64,000 bases of DNA from assembly GCF_025028335.1 (NCBI RefSeq), contig NZ_JAFEUW010000001.1:1054001-1118000 (forward strand), read 5' to 3'. The position numbers were made by a program, and so were the translations under genes. This DNA is from Brachybacterium sillae (lineage in GTDB: Bacteria > Actinomycetota > Actinomycetes > Actinomycetales > Dermabacteraceae). How positions within the stretch are numbered: position 1 is the first letter of the stretch; each line of letters opens with the position of its first letter. Positions 1 to 7,380 of this stretch are shown one piece after another. The notes below the pieces were generated by a model. The model searched no databases, had not been told where the DNA came from, and was given only the letters and a program-made list of their open reading frames with translations.

Positions 1-833
1 TGCGGGCCGAAGCGGTAGACCGGGCGCGATGCGTCGCGCAGCGTGTCCCCCGCGTTCGGCCACACGGAGGTGGCGATCCTCGGCGCCGCATCGTCATCGG
101 GCAGCTCCACCAGGCTCGCCCCCGACAGCGGCAGCGAGATCTCCTCGTCCCCGCTGGCGCCCACCGGGTCGACCACATTGGTGATGCCGGGGGCCACATG
201 CACCGGCACCCCTCCCACGGTGCCGCCCATCGCATGGTGGTAATGGCCGGCGAGCACGATCCGCACATCACTGTCCGCGATCACCGCGGCGAGGTCACCC
301 GGTTCCGCGAGCTCCAGGGAGCGCAGCATCCGCGTGGCCGCCGCGACCGGCGGATGGTGCAGCAGCAGCACGGTGCCGCGGCCCCCCGGGGCGGGCTGCG
401 CCAGCACGGCACGCAGCCACTCGAGCTGTTCCGGCTCCAGGCGGCCCCACCCGGCCCCCGGCACCGTCGTGTCGAGCACCACCGCACGGCCTCCGCCGGG
501 CAGGTCCACGACTCGGTCCTGCCACGGCCCGCCGTGGTCCCCGGGGCCGGCCACCTCCGCGTACCGGGCGGGCACGTCGTGGTTGCCCATGGCGATGGCG
601 AGCTGCGCGCCGAGGCGCTGCGCGAGCGGCTCCAGCAGGGCGTGCAGCCGCCGGTAGCTCTCCACCGTGCCGTCCTCGGAGGCGTCCCCGGTGTGCGCCA
701 CCAGGTCCACCGCGCCGAGCGGCGCGAGGCGGTCGATCACCCCGGCGAGGGCGGCGGCGGTGTCGATGCGGTCGTAGTGCCGGACACCGCCGGGCCCGAA
801 CAGATGGGTGTCGGTCAGGTGCAGGATGCGCAT
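1..833 (-). CDS. Metallophosphoesterase, CpdA/Icc-like (3' end outside window)
   Basis: Calcineurin-like phosphoesterase, probably cytosolic, acting on a phosphodiester or phosphomonoester whose identity cannot be read from sequence. The frame is open to the left edge, so only about 277 residues are visible. All five metal-site blocks are present in order: LTDTH at the N-terminus, HTGD, MGNHD, LLHHPP and AGHYHH. This order and spacing match CpdA/Icc-type class III phosphodiesterases. No signal peptide is visible. It lies 22 bp downstream of moaE on the same strand but has its own leaderless promoter (TAGGCT six bases before the ATG), so it need not belong to the molybdenum cofactor operon. 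Family assignment is firm; substrate is unknown. Confidence 0.85.
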   Translation of the reverse strand, partial: MRILHLTDTHLFGPGGVRHYDRIDTAAALAGVIDRLAPLGAVDLVAHTGDASEDGTVESYRRLHALLEPLAQRLGAQLAIAMGNHDVPARYAEVAGPGDHGGPWQDRVVDLPGGGRAVVLDTTVPGAGWGRLEPEQLEWLRAVLAQPAPGGRGTVLLLHHPPVAAATRMLRSLELAEPGDLAAVIADSDVRIVLAGHYHHAMGGTVGGVPVHVAPGITNVVDPVGASGDEEISLPLSGASLVELPDDDAAPRIATSVWPNAGDTLRDASRPVYRFGP

Positions 834-839
834 GCCCCG

Positions 840-845
840 AGCCTA
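840..845 (-). promoter_or_regulatory. Leaderless -10 element for the metallophosphoesterase gene
   Basis: TAGGCT lies 6 nt before the ATG at 833, so transcription would begin at or next to the start codon. No Shine-Dalgarno sequence fits between. Confidence 0.45.
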
Positions 846-855
846 GGGGCCGACC

Positions 856-1377
856 CTAGAGGGAGCCGAGCCACTCCTGGGAGCCGTCCCCGAACTCCTG
901 ATGCTTCCAGATCGGCAGCCGCCGTTTGACAGTGTCGATGAGATCGTCGAGGGCAGCGATGGCGAGCTTGCGGTGCCCGGAGGCGACGGCCACGGCGAGC
1001 GCCACCTCCCCCACCCGCAACGGCCCGACGCGATGCTCCACAGCGATGAGCACGTCCTGGTAGCGTTCGGCGATCTCCTCGGCGACCTCACGGGCGACGC
1101 GACCGGCCTCGGGGTGCGCCTCATAGCTGAGGGCGACGACGTCGCGGCCCTCGTCGTGGTCGCGCACCACTCCGTCGAAGGTGACGACGGCGCCGCAGCG
1201 CACATCGGCCACCCGGGGGGCGAGCTCGGCGGCGGCGACAGGGGCGGTGCCGACAGCGGCGTGCCGCACCCGCTCCGCAACGCTCCCCAGGGGCGGGTCG
1301 TCCCCCACCCGCAGGGTCTGCGGATCTCCGGTGAACAGGGGCCCGCCGCCGTGGGGGTCGTGGTGGTGGTGAGTCAC
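856..1377 (-). CDS. moaE: Molybdopterin synthase catalytic subunit MoaE
   Basis: Large subunit of molybdopterin synthase, which converts cyclic pyranopterin monophosphate to molybdopterin using sulfur carried on the MoaD C-terminus. The 173-residue protein has the MoaE signatures: GAVVTFDGVVRDHDEGR, YEAHPEA, the RVGPLRVGE block, SGHR, and the C-terminal IWKHQEFGDGSQEW carrying the conserved active-site lysine. It is about 20 residues longer than usual at the N-terminus, and this extension is rich in His and Gly (MTHHHHDPHGGG), which might bind metal or may be neutral. Start is GTG, overlapping the upstream mogA stop in a GTGA junction, so translation is probably coupled. It is the last gene of the leftward moeA-moaC-mogA-moaE operon. 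Confidence 0.95.
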   Translation of the reverse strand: MTHHHHDPHGGGPLFTGDPQTLRVGDDPPLGSVAERVRHAAVGTAPVAAAELAPRVADVRCGAVVTFDGVVRDHDEGRDVVALSYEAHPEAGRVAREVAEEIAERYQDVLIAVEHRVGPLRVGEVALAVAVASGHRKLAIAALDDLIDTVKRRLPIWKHQEFGDGSQEWLGSL

Positions 1378-1937
1378 TGGTGGCCCTCGCCGTCGCGCTG
1401 TGCGAGCAGGTGGTCCAGCAGCGGGTCCAGCACGGCGATGCCGTCCTTCACGCCGCCGCGGGAACCGGGCAGGTTGACCACCAGAGAACGACCGGCCATC
1501 CCGGCGACGCCGCGGCTGAGCAGCGCGGCCATCTTCTGGGAGGCGCCGCGGCGGCGGATCTCCTCGAGGATCCCGGGCAGGGGGCGGTCGACGAACGGCT
1601 CGGTCTCCTCCGGGGTGCGGTCATCGGGGGTGATTCCGGTACCGCCGGAGGTGATGACCACGTCGGCGGCCTCCCCCAGAGCGGCGCGCAGGGCGTCGCC
1701 GACAGCGGGGCCGTCGGGCACCACCACGGGCCCGGTCACCTCGAGGCCACGCCCGCGCAGCCAGTCGACCAGCAGCGGGCCGGTGCGGTCCTCGTAGGTG
1801 CCGTCGGCGGCGCGGGTGGAGGCGATCACCACGTGCGCGGTGCCGACCAGGGCGGCTGCCGTCTGCGTCTCGTCGCGGGCGTGGCAGTCGGCGTCGGTGC
1901 GGGCGCGGGTGCGGTCGCGCGGATCCTCGGTGCTCAC
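1374..1937 (-). CDS. mogA: Molybdopterin adenylyltransferase / MoaB-Mog family protein
   Basis: Cytosolic MoCF-domain enzyme expected to adenylate molybdopterin before metal insertion by MoeA. The 187-residue protein shows the family blocks SGGTGITPDDRTPE and LPGSRGGVKDG, which bind the pterin and nucleotide. The first 30 or so residues are polar and probably disordered. MogA and MoaB cannot be separated with certainty by eye; the role in this operon is the same either way. Start is GTG, overlapping the moaC stop by GTGA; its own stop overlaps the moaE start in the same manner. Neighbours are all cofactor genes, which supports the assignment. Confidence 0.9.
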   Translation of the reverse strand: MSTEDPRDRTRARTDADCHARDETQTAAALVGTAHVVIASTRAADGTYEDRTGPLLVDWLRGRGLEVTGPVVVPDGPAVGDALRAALGEAADVVITSGGTGITPDDRTPEETEPFVDRPLPGILEEIRRRGASQKMAALLSRGVAGMAGRSLVVNLPGSRGGVKDGIAVLDPLLDHLLAQRDGEGHQ

Positions 1938-2416
1938 TGGTCCTCCTCACGGTGCCAGTCGCCGCTGCGGCCCCCGGATTTCGCCAGCACCCGGGTGCCG
2001 TCGATGGTCGCCAGGTGGTCCACGGCCTTCAGCATGTCGAACAGGGTCAGGGCGGCGACGGAGGCGGCGGTGAGTGCCTCCATCTCCACCCCGGTGCGGG
2101 CGGTGGTGCGCACGGTCGCGGTGACGCGCAGGGTGTCGGCACCGGCCCGGACGATATCGACCTCGATGCCGGTCAGCGGCAGCGGATGGCACAGCGGGAT
2201 GAGGTCCCAGGTGCGTTTGGCGGCCTGGATCCCGGCGATCCGCGCCACGGGCAGGGCCTCCCCCTTGGGGAGGTCACCGGCCAGTACGCGCTCGACGACG
2301 TCCTCGCGGGTGTGCAGGGTCGCCTCGGCGGTGGCCTCCCGGGCGGTGACGGCCTTGTCGCCGACATCGACCATGTGGCTGCTGCCGTCGTGGCGCAGGT
2401 GCGTGAGCTCGCTCAT
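1934..2416 (-). CDS. moaC: Cyclic pyranopterin monophosphate synthase MoaC
   Basis: Works after MoaA to form cyclic pyranopterin monophosphate. The chosen ATG gives 160 residues, the normal family length, and starts MSELTHL. Characteristic blocks are HMVDVGDKAVTAREA near the N-terminus, AGIQAAKRTWDLIPLCHPLPLTGIEV, the GVEMEALTAASVAALTLFDMLKAVD block and a KSGGRSGDW tail. The frame stays open for 105 codons upstream, but that stretch lies inside moeA and is low-complexity Arg/Pro/Ala, so the longer start is rejected. The ATG overlaps the moeA stop (ATGA) and the stop overlaps the mogA start (GTGA), so all four genes are probably translated in a coupled series. Confidence 0.95.
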   Translation of the reverse strand: MSELTHLRHDGSSHMVDVGDKAVTAREATAEATLHTREDVVERVLAGDLPKGEALPVARIAGIQAAKRTWDLIPLCHPLPLTGIEVDIVRAGADTLRVTATVRTTARTGVEMEALTAASVAALTLFDMLKAVDHLATIDGTRVLAKSGGRSGDWHREEDQ

Positions 2417-3624
2417 TCGTCTCCGATCAGGATCGTGTCCACCGTGTCCCCATCGTGCACCCGCGCGGTGCCGACGGGGATCCGCACCAGGGCGTCGGAC
2501 TGTGCCATCGCCCCCAGCAGGTGTGAGCCGGGACCGCCGACGAGCCGGACCCTGCCGGTCGGCAACACCCGGGCGCGGCGGTACTGCTCGAGGGCGGGCG
2601 GGGAGTCGGCGGGCTCCTCGGTGCTCAGCGGCAGCTGCAGGACCCGGCGCGGCGCGGCCCCGAGGGCGGGGCGCAGCAGCACCTCGGCCGACAGCAGCGC
2701 CGAGACGGGGTTCCCGGGCAGCGCCACCCACGCGGTGTCGTCGAGGCGGCCGATGCCCTGCGGCCCGCCGGGCTGCATCGCCACCCGCACCAGGCTCATG
2801 CGCACCCCGGGATCGTCGGCGGCCAGACGCACCGGTTCGTACGCCCCTGCGCTCACCCCACCGGAGGTGACGATGAGGTCGACTGCATGGTCGGCGAGGG
2901 CGCGGCGCAGAGCGGCGACGAGCTCCCCGGGGGCGTCACCCGCCCGGAGGGTCGCGACGACGTCGGCGCCGGCGCGGGTGAGGGCCGCCGCCAGGCCGGG
3001 GCCATTGGCGTCGTAGGCGCCACCGGGCGGAAGGGTACTGCCAGGGGCGGTGAGCTCCCGCCCGGTGGAGGCGACGAGCACCCGCACGGGCTCCAGGACG
3101 GGCACCTCCGGCAGGCCGCAGGCGGCGAGGTGGGCGATCCGCGCGGGGGTGAGGGTCTCTCCCTCGCGCAGCACCAGGTCCCCGGCATGGGTGTCGCTGC
3201 CGGCGGGGCGGACGTACCGACCGGGCGTGGTGTCGGTGGGGTGGAGGGTGACGGTGGGCAGGTCGAAGCGCCCCTCGGCGCTCTCCTCGATCGGCACCAC
3301 CAGCTGGGCGCCGCGGGGCAGCGGCGCGCCGGTCATGACGGGGGTGGCGGTGCCGGGGCGGTGCTCGCGCGGCGCTGCCCCGGCGGGGGCGGGCTCCCCC
3401 ACTGGCAGCGGTCCGCCGAGGTCCTCACGCCGCACCGCGAACCCGTCCATCTGGGAGTTCGCGAGCGCCGGGACGTCGACCCGGCTGCGCACGTCCACGG
3501 CGGAGCACCGACCGACCGCTCCGGCCCCCAGCGGCACCGTCTCCACGCGGCGCAGGCCCGCGACCAGCGCCGCGACGTCCTCCTGGTGGTCGCGCAGCGG
3601 CAGGCGCGGGGTGGTCTCGGTCAT
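2413..3624 (-). CDS. moeA: Molybdopterin molybdenumtransferase MoeA (copy 1)
   Basis: Inserts molybdate into adenylated molybdopterin. The 403-residue protein starts MTETTPRLPLRDH and contains the family blocks SQMDGFAVR, TGAPLPRGAQLVVPIEE, the TSGGVSAGAYEPVR loop and ALPGNPVSALL. The usual KPGKP-type block reads MQPGGPQG here, a variant shared with the second copy at 12738-13919. The ATG was chosen because the longer frame runs into the divergent moaA promoter, and because GATACT sits 7 nt before it, consistent with a leaderless start. It is the first gene of the leftward moeA-moaC-mogA-moaE operon. Confidence 0.93.
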   Translation of the reverse strand: MTETTPRLPLRDHQEDVAALVAGLRRVETVPLGAGAVGRCSAVDVRSRVDVPALANSQMDGFAVRREDLGGPLPVGEPAPAGAAPREHRPGTATPVMTGAPLPRGAQLVVPIEESAEGRFDLPTVTLHPTDTTPGRYVRPAGSDTHAGDLVLREGETLTPARIAHLAACGLPEVPVLEPVRVLVASTGRELTAPGSTLPPGGAYDANGPGLAAALTRAGADVVATLRAGDAPGELVAALRRALADHAVDLIVTSGGVSAGAYEPVRLAADDPGVRMSLVRVAMQPGGPQGIGRLDDTAWVALPGNPVSALLSAEVLLRPALGAAPRRVLQLPLSTEEPADSPPALEQYRRARVLPTGRVRLVGGPGSHLLGAMAQSDALVRIPVGTARVHDGDTVDTILIGDE

Positions 3625-3631
3625 GCGCCCC

Positions 3632-3637
3632 AGTATC
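3632..3637 (-). promoter_or_regulatory. Leaderless -10 element for the moeA operon
   Basis: GATACT on the minus strand lies 7 nt before the moeA ATG; there is no Shine-Dalgarno sequence. It would drive the four-gene leftward operon. Confidence 0.4.
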
Positions 3638-3654
3638 CCGTGGGTCCCGGGCCG

Positions 3655-3660
3655 TAGGCT
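3655..3660 (+). promoter_or_regulatory. -10 element for the moaA operon
   Basis: TAGGCT precedes the moaA ATG by 32 nt, leaving a short leader that contains the Shine-Dalgarno sequence GGAAGGAG. It is divergent from the moeA promoter in a 68-bp intergenic region. Confidence 0.4.
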
Positions 3661-3692
3661 GGGTCGACCATCGATCCGCGGAAGGAGAGCGC

Positions 3693-4790
3693 ATGGCACC
3701 GCGTCGTGTCGGCCTGGGGATGCCGAAGCCCCGTCGCGCCGATCCGCTGGGCCCCGAGCCCGCCGCGCCCGACCGCCCCGACACCCCCGCCCTGGTGGAC
3801 CGTTTCGCACGGACCGCCACCGACCTGCGCCTGTCCCTCACCGATGTGTGCAATCTGCGCTGCACCTACTGCATGCCGGAGGCGGGGCTGACGTTCCTGC
3901 GCCGCACGCAGATGCTCACCACCGAGGAGGCGGTGCGGCTGGTGCGCATCGGCGTGGAGCGTCTGGGGATCCGCAAGGTGCGTCTCACCGGCGGGGAACC
4001 CCTGACGCGACCCGACCTGGAGGAGATCATCTCCGGGATCGCGGCCCTCACCCCGCGGCCCGAGATCTCGGTGACCACCAACGCGATCGGCCTGGACCAG
4101 AGGGCCGCGCGCCTCGCTGCCGCGGGGCTGGACCGCATCAACGTCTCGCTGGACTCCGTGGTGGAGGAGACGTTCGAACGGATCACCCGGCGGCCGATGC
4201 TGCACCGGGTGCTGGCCGGGATCGACGCCGCACGGGAGGCCGGCCTGACCCCGGTGAAGATCAACGCCGTGCTGCTGCCGGGGCTGAACGAGCCGGAGGT
4301 AGCGGACCTGCTGGCCTGGTGCCTGGAACGGGACCTGCAGCTGCGGGTGATCGAGCAGATGCCGCTGGACGCCGATGGTGTCTGGGACCGGGAGGGCATG
4401 GTCACCGCGGCTCGCACCCGGGAACTGATCGGGCGGCGTTTCGACCTCTCCCCCGCCCCGGTCGCGCGGGACGGCGCCCCCGCCGAACTGTTCGATGCGG
4501 TGGACCGTCGCGGGGAGGTGCCCCGTGGTCGCGTGGGCATCATCGCCTCGGTGACGGAGCCGTTCTGCGCCGACTGCCGCCGCACCCGGCTGACCGCAGA
4601 GGGACGGGTGCGCACCTGTCTGTTCTCGCATGAGGAGACGGACCTGATGGGGCTGCTGCGCGGTGGCGCCGACGACGAGCGCATCGCCGAGCGCTGGCGC
4701 GCCGCACAATGGGGCAAGGCCGCCGGTCACGGCATCGGCGCCGCCTCCTTCGCCCCGCCGGAACGCCCCATGAGCGCGATCGGAGGATGA
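3693..4790 (+). CDS. moaA: GTP 3',8-cyclase MoaA (radical SAM)
   Basis: Catalyses the first step of molybdenum cofactor synthesis, the radical-SAM rearrangement of GTP to 3',8-cyclo-GTP. The 365-residue protein has the N-terminal [4Fe-4S] motif CNLRCTYC (Cys53, Cys57, Cys60), the SAM-binding LTGGEPLTR block, and the C-terminal second cluster ligands Cys292, Cys295 and Cys309 (FCADCRRTR and TCLF). The tail ends in Gly-Gly, as functional MoaA requires. An N-terminal 35-residue extension is Pro/Arg rich. Start ATG is supported by GGAAGGAG at good spacing. It is divergent from moeA, and its stop overlaps the ATG at 4787 just ahead of moaD. Confidence 0.96.
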   Translation: MAPRRVGLGMPKPRRADPLGPEPAAPDRPDTPALVDRFARTATDLRLSLTDVCNLRCTYCMPEAGLTFLRRTQMLTTEEAVRLVRIGVERLGIRKVRLTGGEPLTRPDLEEIISGIAALTPRPEISVTTNAIGLDQRAARLAAAGLDRINVSLDSVVEETFERITRRPMLHRVLAGIDAAREAGLTPVKINAVLLPGLNEPEVADLLAWCLERDLQLRVIEQMPLDADGVWDREGMVTAARTRELIGRRFDLSPAPVARDGAPAELFDAVDRRGEVPRGRVGIIASVTEPFCADCRRTRLTAEGRVRTCLFSHEETDLMGLLRGGADDERIAERWRAAQWGKAAGHGIGAASFAPPERPMSAIGG

Positions 4791-4795
4791 CTCGG

Positions 4796-5035
4796 ATGGT
4801 CACCGTGCGACTGTTCGCCGCGGCCGCCGCGGCCGTGGGCGCCCGCACCCTGGAGCTGCCGGCCCCCACGCTCGGCGCCCTGCGCAATGAGCTCGATGCC
4901 CGCACCGACGGTGAGGGCCGACGGGTCCTGGCCCGCAGCAGCCTGCTGGTCGACGGTGTGAGCCGCGACGAGGCCTCGTGGCCGTTGCCCGCGGGCACGC
5001 GGGTGGATGTACTGCCGCCCTTCGCCGGGGGCTGA
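4796..5035 (+). CDS. moaD: Molybdopterin synthase sulfur carrier subunit MoaD
   Basis: Small ubiquitin-fold sulfur carrier of molybdopterin synthase. It is thiocarboxylated at its C-terminal glycine by an E1-like enzyme and donates sulfur within the MoaD-MoaE complex. The 79-residue protein has a beta-grasp pattern (VTVRLFAAAA, LDARTD, LVDGVSRDE, GTRVDVLPPF) and ends in the obligatory PPFAGG. Two starts are possible: ATG 4787, which overlaps the moaA stop but sits directly against the GGAGG at 4782-4786, and ATG 4796, which lies 9 nt from the same GGAGG. I prefer 4796 on spacing. It lies tail to tail with the MoeB-rhodanese gene, only 2 bp away. Confidence 0.9.
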   Translation: MVTVRLFAAAAAAVGARTLELPAPTLGALRNELDARTDGEGRRVLARSSLLVDGVSRDEASWPLPAGTRVDVLPPFAGG

Positions 5036-5037
5036 GC

Positions 5038-6159
5038 TCAGCCCTCCGGAACGGCTTCGAGGCCCCCGCGCACGGACCGCGTGGTGATGCCGCGTTCGGC
5101 GAGCGCGCGGCGGGCGGTCTCGCTGCGTCGGCCGCTGGCGCACAGCAGCACCGCCCCCTCCAGCTCCGGCCCGCCCGACGCGAGCAGCTGCGCGAGCGGC
5201 AGGTGCCGGGTGCCCGGCAGGTGACGCTGCTGCCATTCCGTCTCCTCGCGCACATCGACCACCAGCGTCCCGTCCGCGATCAGACCGGGCAGCTCCTGCG
5301 GCTCCACGGGGGCCGGGCCGTCGGCGGCGGTGGGGGCGCCGGGCAGGCCGCAGGTGAGGGCCACGTCCTCCACGGTCGTCACCACGGGCCGCCCGGGGCG
5401 GCGCTGCAGCGGCACCTGATCCCAGGTGAGGGTGAGCGCATCGAGCACGGCGAGGCGCCCCAGCAGCGGGTCCCCGCTGCCCAGGACCAGGTGGATCACC
5501 TGCAGGGCCATCGCCGAGCCGATCAGCCCGCACAGCGGGCCGACCACGCCCGCCTCCGCACAGGACGGCACCTCCCCCGGGGCCGGGGGGCTGGCCACCA
5601 GGTCGCGGTAGGTCGCGCCCCGGCCGGCGTCGGACCAGAACACCGCCACCTGCCCGTCGAAACCGAGGATCGACCCCCACACCACCGGCAGGTCGAGGAT
5701 CTCCGCGGCATCGGAGACCGCATAGCGGGTGGGGAAGTTGTCGCTGCCGTCGACGATGACGTCATGCCCGGCGAGCAGTTCCACCGCGCTCGCCGCATCC
5801 ACGGCCCGCTGCACGGGCACCGCCTCCACCCCGGGGGCGAGGGCGCGGGCGCGCTCCGCCGCGGAGACGGCCTTGGGGCGGCCGAGGTCGGCGGCGGAGT
5901 GCACCACCTGCCGGTGCAGGTTCGAGGGCTCCAGCACGTCGGGGTCGAGGATCGTCAGCCGGCCGACGCCCGCGGCCGCGAGGTACTCGATCACCGGGGA
6001 GCCGAGCCCTCCGGCCCCGACCACCGCGATGCGGGCCGCGGCCAGGCGCCGCTGCCCCTCCTCCCCGATCTGCGGCAGGCGCATCTGGCGGCGGGTGCGG
6101 GCCGCGCTCGCGGGGTCCAGGACGGGGGCCGGGGTGACGGGGCGGGGGCGAGGGGTCAT
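5038..6159 (-). CDS. MoeB/ThiF-type adenylyltransferase with rhodanese domain (MoeZ-like)
   Basis: Bifunctional E1-like enzyme expected to adenylate and then sulfurate the C-terminus of MoaD (and possibly ThiS or CysO). The 373-residue protein has an N-terminal HesA/MoeB/ThiF fold: RQMRLPQIGEEGQ, nucleotide loop VVGAGGLGSP, DPDVLEPSNLHRQ, the SDNFPTRY block, and a Cys in VPSCAEAG. A C-terminal rhodanese domain (about residues 270-373) carries the persulfide loop CASGRRSE with Cys340. The typical second pair of zinc cysteines is not obvious by eye. ATG 6159 was preferred over TTG 6168 because TAGGTT lies 7 nt upstream, giving a leaderless start. Convergent with moaD. Which sulfur carriers it serves cannot be told here. 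Confidence 0.88.
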   Translation of the reverse strand: MTPRPRPVTPAPVLDPASAARTRRQMRLPQIGEEGQRRLAAARIAVVGAGGLGSPVIEYLAAAGVGRLTILDPDVLEPSNLHRQVVHSAADLGRPKAVSAAERARALAPGVEAVPVQRAVDAASAVELLAGHDVIVDGSDNFPTRYAVSDAAEILDLPVVWGSILGFDGQVAVFWSDAGRGATYRDLVASPPAPGEVPSCAEAGVVGPLCGLIGSAMALQVIHLVLGSGDPLLGRLAVLDALTLTWDQVPLQRRPGRPVVTTVEDVALTCGLPGAPTAADGPAPVEPQELPGLIADGTLVVDVREETEWQQRHLPGTRHLPLAQLLASGGPELEGAVLLCASGRRSETARRALAERGITTRSVRGGLEAVPEG

Positions 6160-6166
6160 GGTCGGC

Positions 6167-6172
6167 AACCTA
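6167..6172 (-). promoter_or_regulatory. Leaderless -10 element for the MoeZ-like gene
   Basis: TAGGTT on the minus strand, 7 nt before the ATG at 6159. Confidence 0.45.
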
Positions 6173-6274
6173 CCGTCGAGGGCCTGGGAGGTGGGCCGTC
6201 GGGATGGTGAAGACGGTTCGGTAACGATTCGGCACCGGCCCGCGACGGCGGCATGCGACCGCCGTCACATGGGC

Positions 6275-6280
6275 TAGCAT
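6275..6280 (+). promoter_or_regulatory. -10 element for the peptide ABC transporter operon
   Basis: TAGCAT in the 213-bp divergent intergenic region 6160-6372 would start a leader of about 85 nt before the first permease gene. No riboswitch-like structure or strong operator was recognised in the rest of this region. Confidence 0.35.
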
Positions 6281-6372
6281 CCATCCCAATCCGGCCGTCA
6301 ATGGCCGTCCACGACCTGGTCCACGTCCTGCGACTCCCGCACCGTCGCGGCGCTCGCACGGGGAAAGAACGC

Positions 6373-7377
6373 ATGAGCAAGTACATCCTGCGCAGGTTCC
6401 TGAACTACCTGCTCCTCACCATCTTCGCGACGGTGTTCGTCTACATCGCCGCGAGCACGTTCTTCTACCCGCGCAAGCGCTACCTCGGACGGAACCCTCC
6501 GATCGATGAGGCCTCGATCGATGCGCAGCTGAGCGCCCTGGGTGTGAACGACAAGGACCCGGTGCTGCTGCGCACCTGGTGGTGGATCGAGCGGATCATC
6601 ACCGAGCCGTTCTCCGGGAAGCTCGGGATGGACGCCTCCGGCAACCTGGTGATGGAGCAGATCGCCACCCGCTCGATGCTGTCGCTGAACCTGCTGATCC
6701 TGGGCGCCCTGTGCGCTGCGATCCTCGGTGTGGCCCTGGGTGTGTGGGGCGCGGTGCGGCAGTACAAGCTGTCGGACCAGGTCGTCACCTACCTCAGCTT
6801 CATCCTCATCTCCACGCCGACCTTCGTCGGCGGCGTGCTGCTGATGATCCTGGCGACGAACATCAACAACCTGCTGGGCTTCCAGATGCTGTCGTTCACC
6901 GGCCCCTACACCCCGGGTATCGGCGGGCCGGACGATCCGAAGACCCTCGACTGGTTCCTCAACCGGGCGAACCACCTGATCCTCCCGACCATCGCCCTGA
7001 CCCTGTTCGGCGCCGCCGGGTACTCCCGGTACCAGCGCTCGATCATGCTGGACGTGCTGGGCAGTGACTTCATCCGCACCGCCCGCGCGAAGGGCGCCAC
7101 CCGCGCCCGCGCGCTCATCAAGCACGGCGTGCGTGTCGCGTTGATCCCCATGTCCACCTATTTCGCCTACAACTTCGGCCTGCTGATCTCCGGCTCGGCC
7201 TTCCTCGAGATCGTGTTCTCGTGGGAGGGCATGGGCAAGTACGGCATCGTCGCCGTGCAGCAGTCGGATGTGAACGCTCTGGCCGGGACGGTGGCCTTCA
7301 CCTCGATCCTGTTGCTGTTCAGCTCCACTCTGTCCGAGGTCCTGTTCGCCGCCCTCGACCCGCGCGTGAGGTCCTGA
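6373..7377 (+). CDS. ABC importer permease, DppB/OppB type
   Basis: First inner-membrane permease of a peptide/opine/nickel-type importer. The 334-residue protein starts MSKYILRRFLNYLLL, with one N-terminal membrane helix, a large extracytoplasmic loop of about 90 residues, then five more helices. The EAA-type coupling loop is DFIRTARAKGATRARALIKHG. The ATG was chosen over the in-frame start 120 bp upstream because AAGAA lies just before it and the usual DppB N-terminus begins here. It is followed at 3 bp by the second permease gene. Substrate cannot be read from the permease; the family imports di- and oligopeptides and other small cationic or sugar-like solutes. Confidence 0.9.
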   Translation: MSKYILRRFLNYLLLTIFATVFVYIAASTFFYPRKRYLGRNPPIDEASIDAQLSALGVNDKDPVLLRTWWWIERIITEPFSGKLGMDASGNLVMEQIATRSMLSLNLLILGALCAAILGVALGVWGAVRQYKLSDQVVTYLSFILISTPTFVGGVLLMILATNINNLLGFQMLSFTGPYTPGIGGPDDPKTLDWFLNRANHLILPTIALTLFGAAGYSRYQRSIMLDVLGSDFIRTARAKGATRARALIKHGVRVALIPMSTYFAYNFGLLISGSAFLEIVFSWEGMGKYGIVAVQQSDVNALAGTVAFTSILLLFSSTLSEVLFAALDPRVRS

Positions 7378-7380
7378 TCC

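Noticed and set aside
43-929. Long plus-strand frames across the left-edge region
   Set aside because: They are Arg/Pro/Gly-rich shadows of the minus-strand metallophosphoesterase gene, whose five motifs are clear; high GC leaves few stops in any frame.
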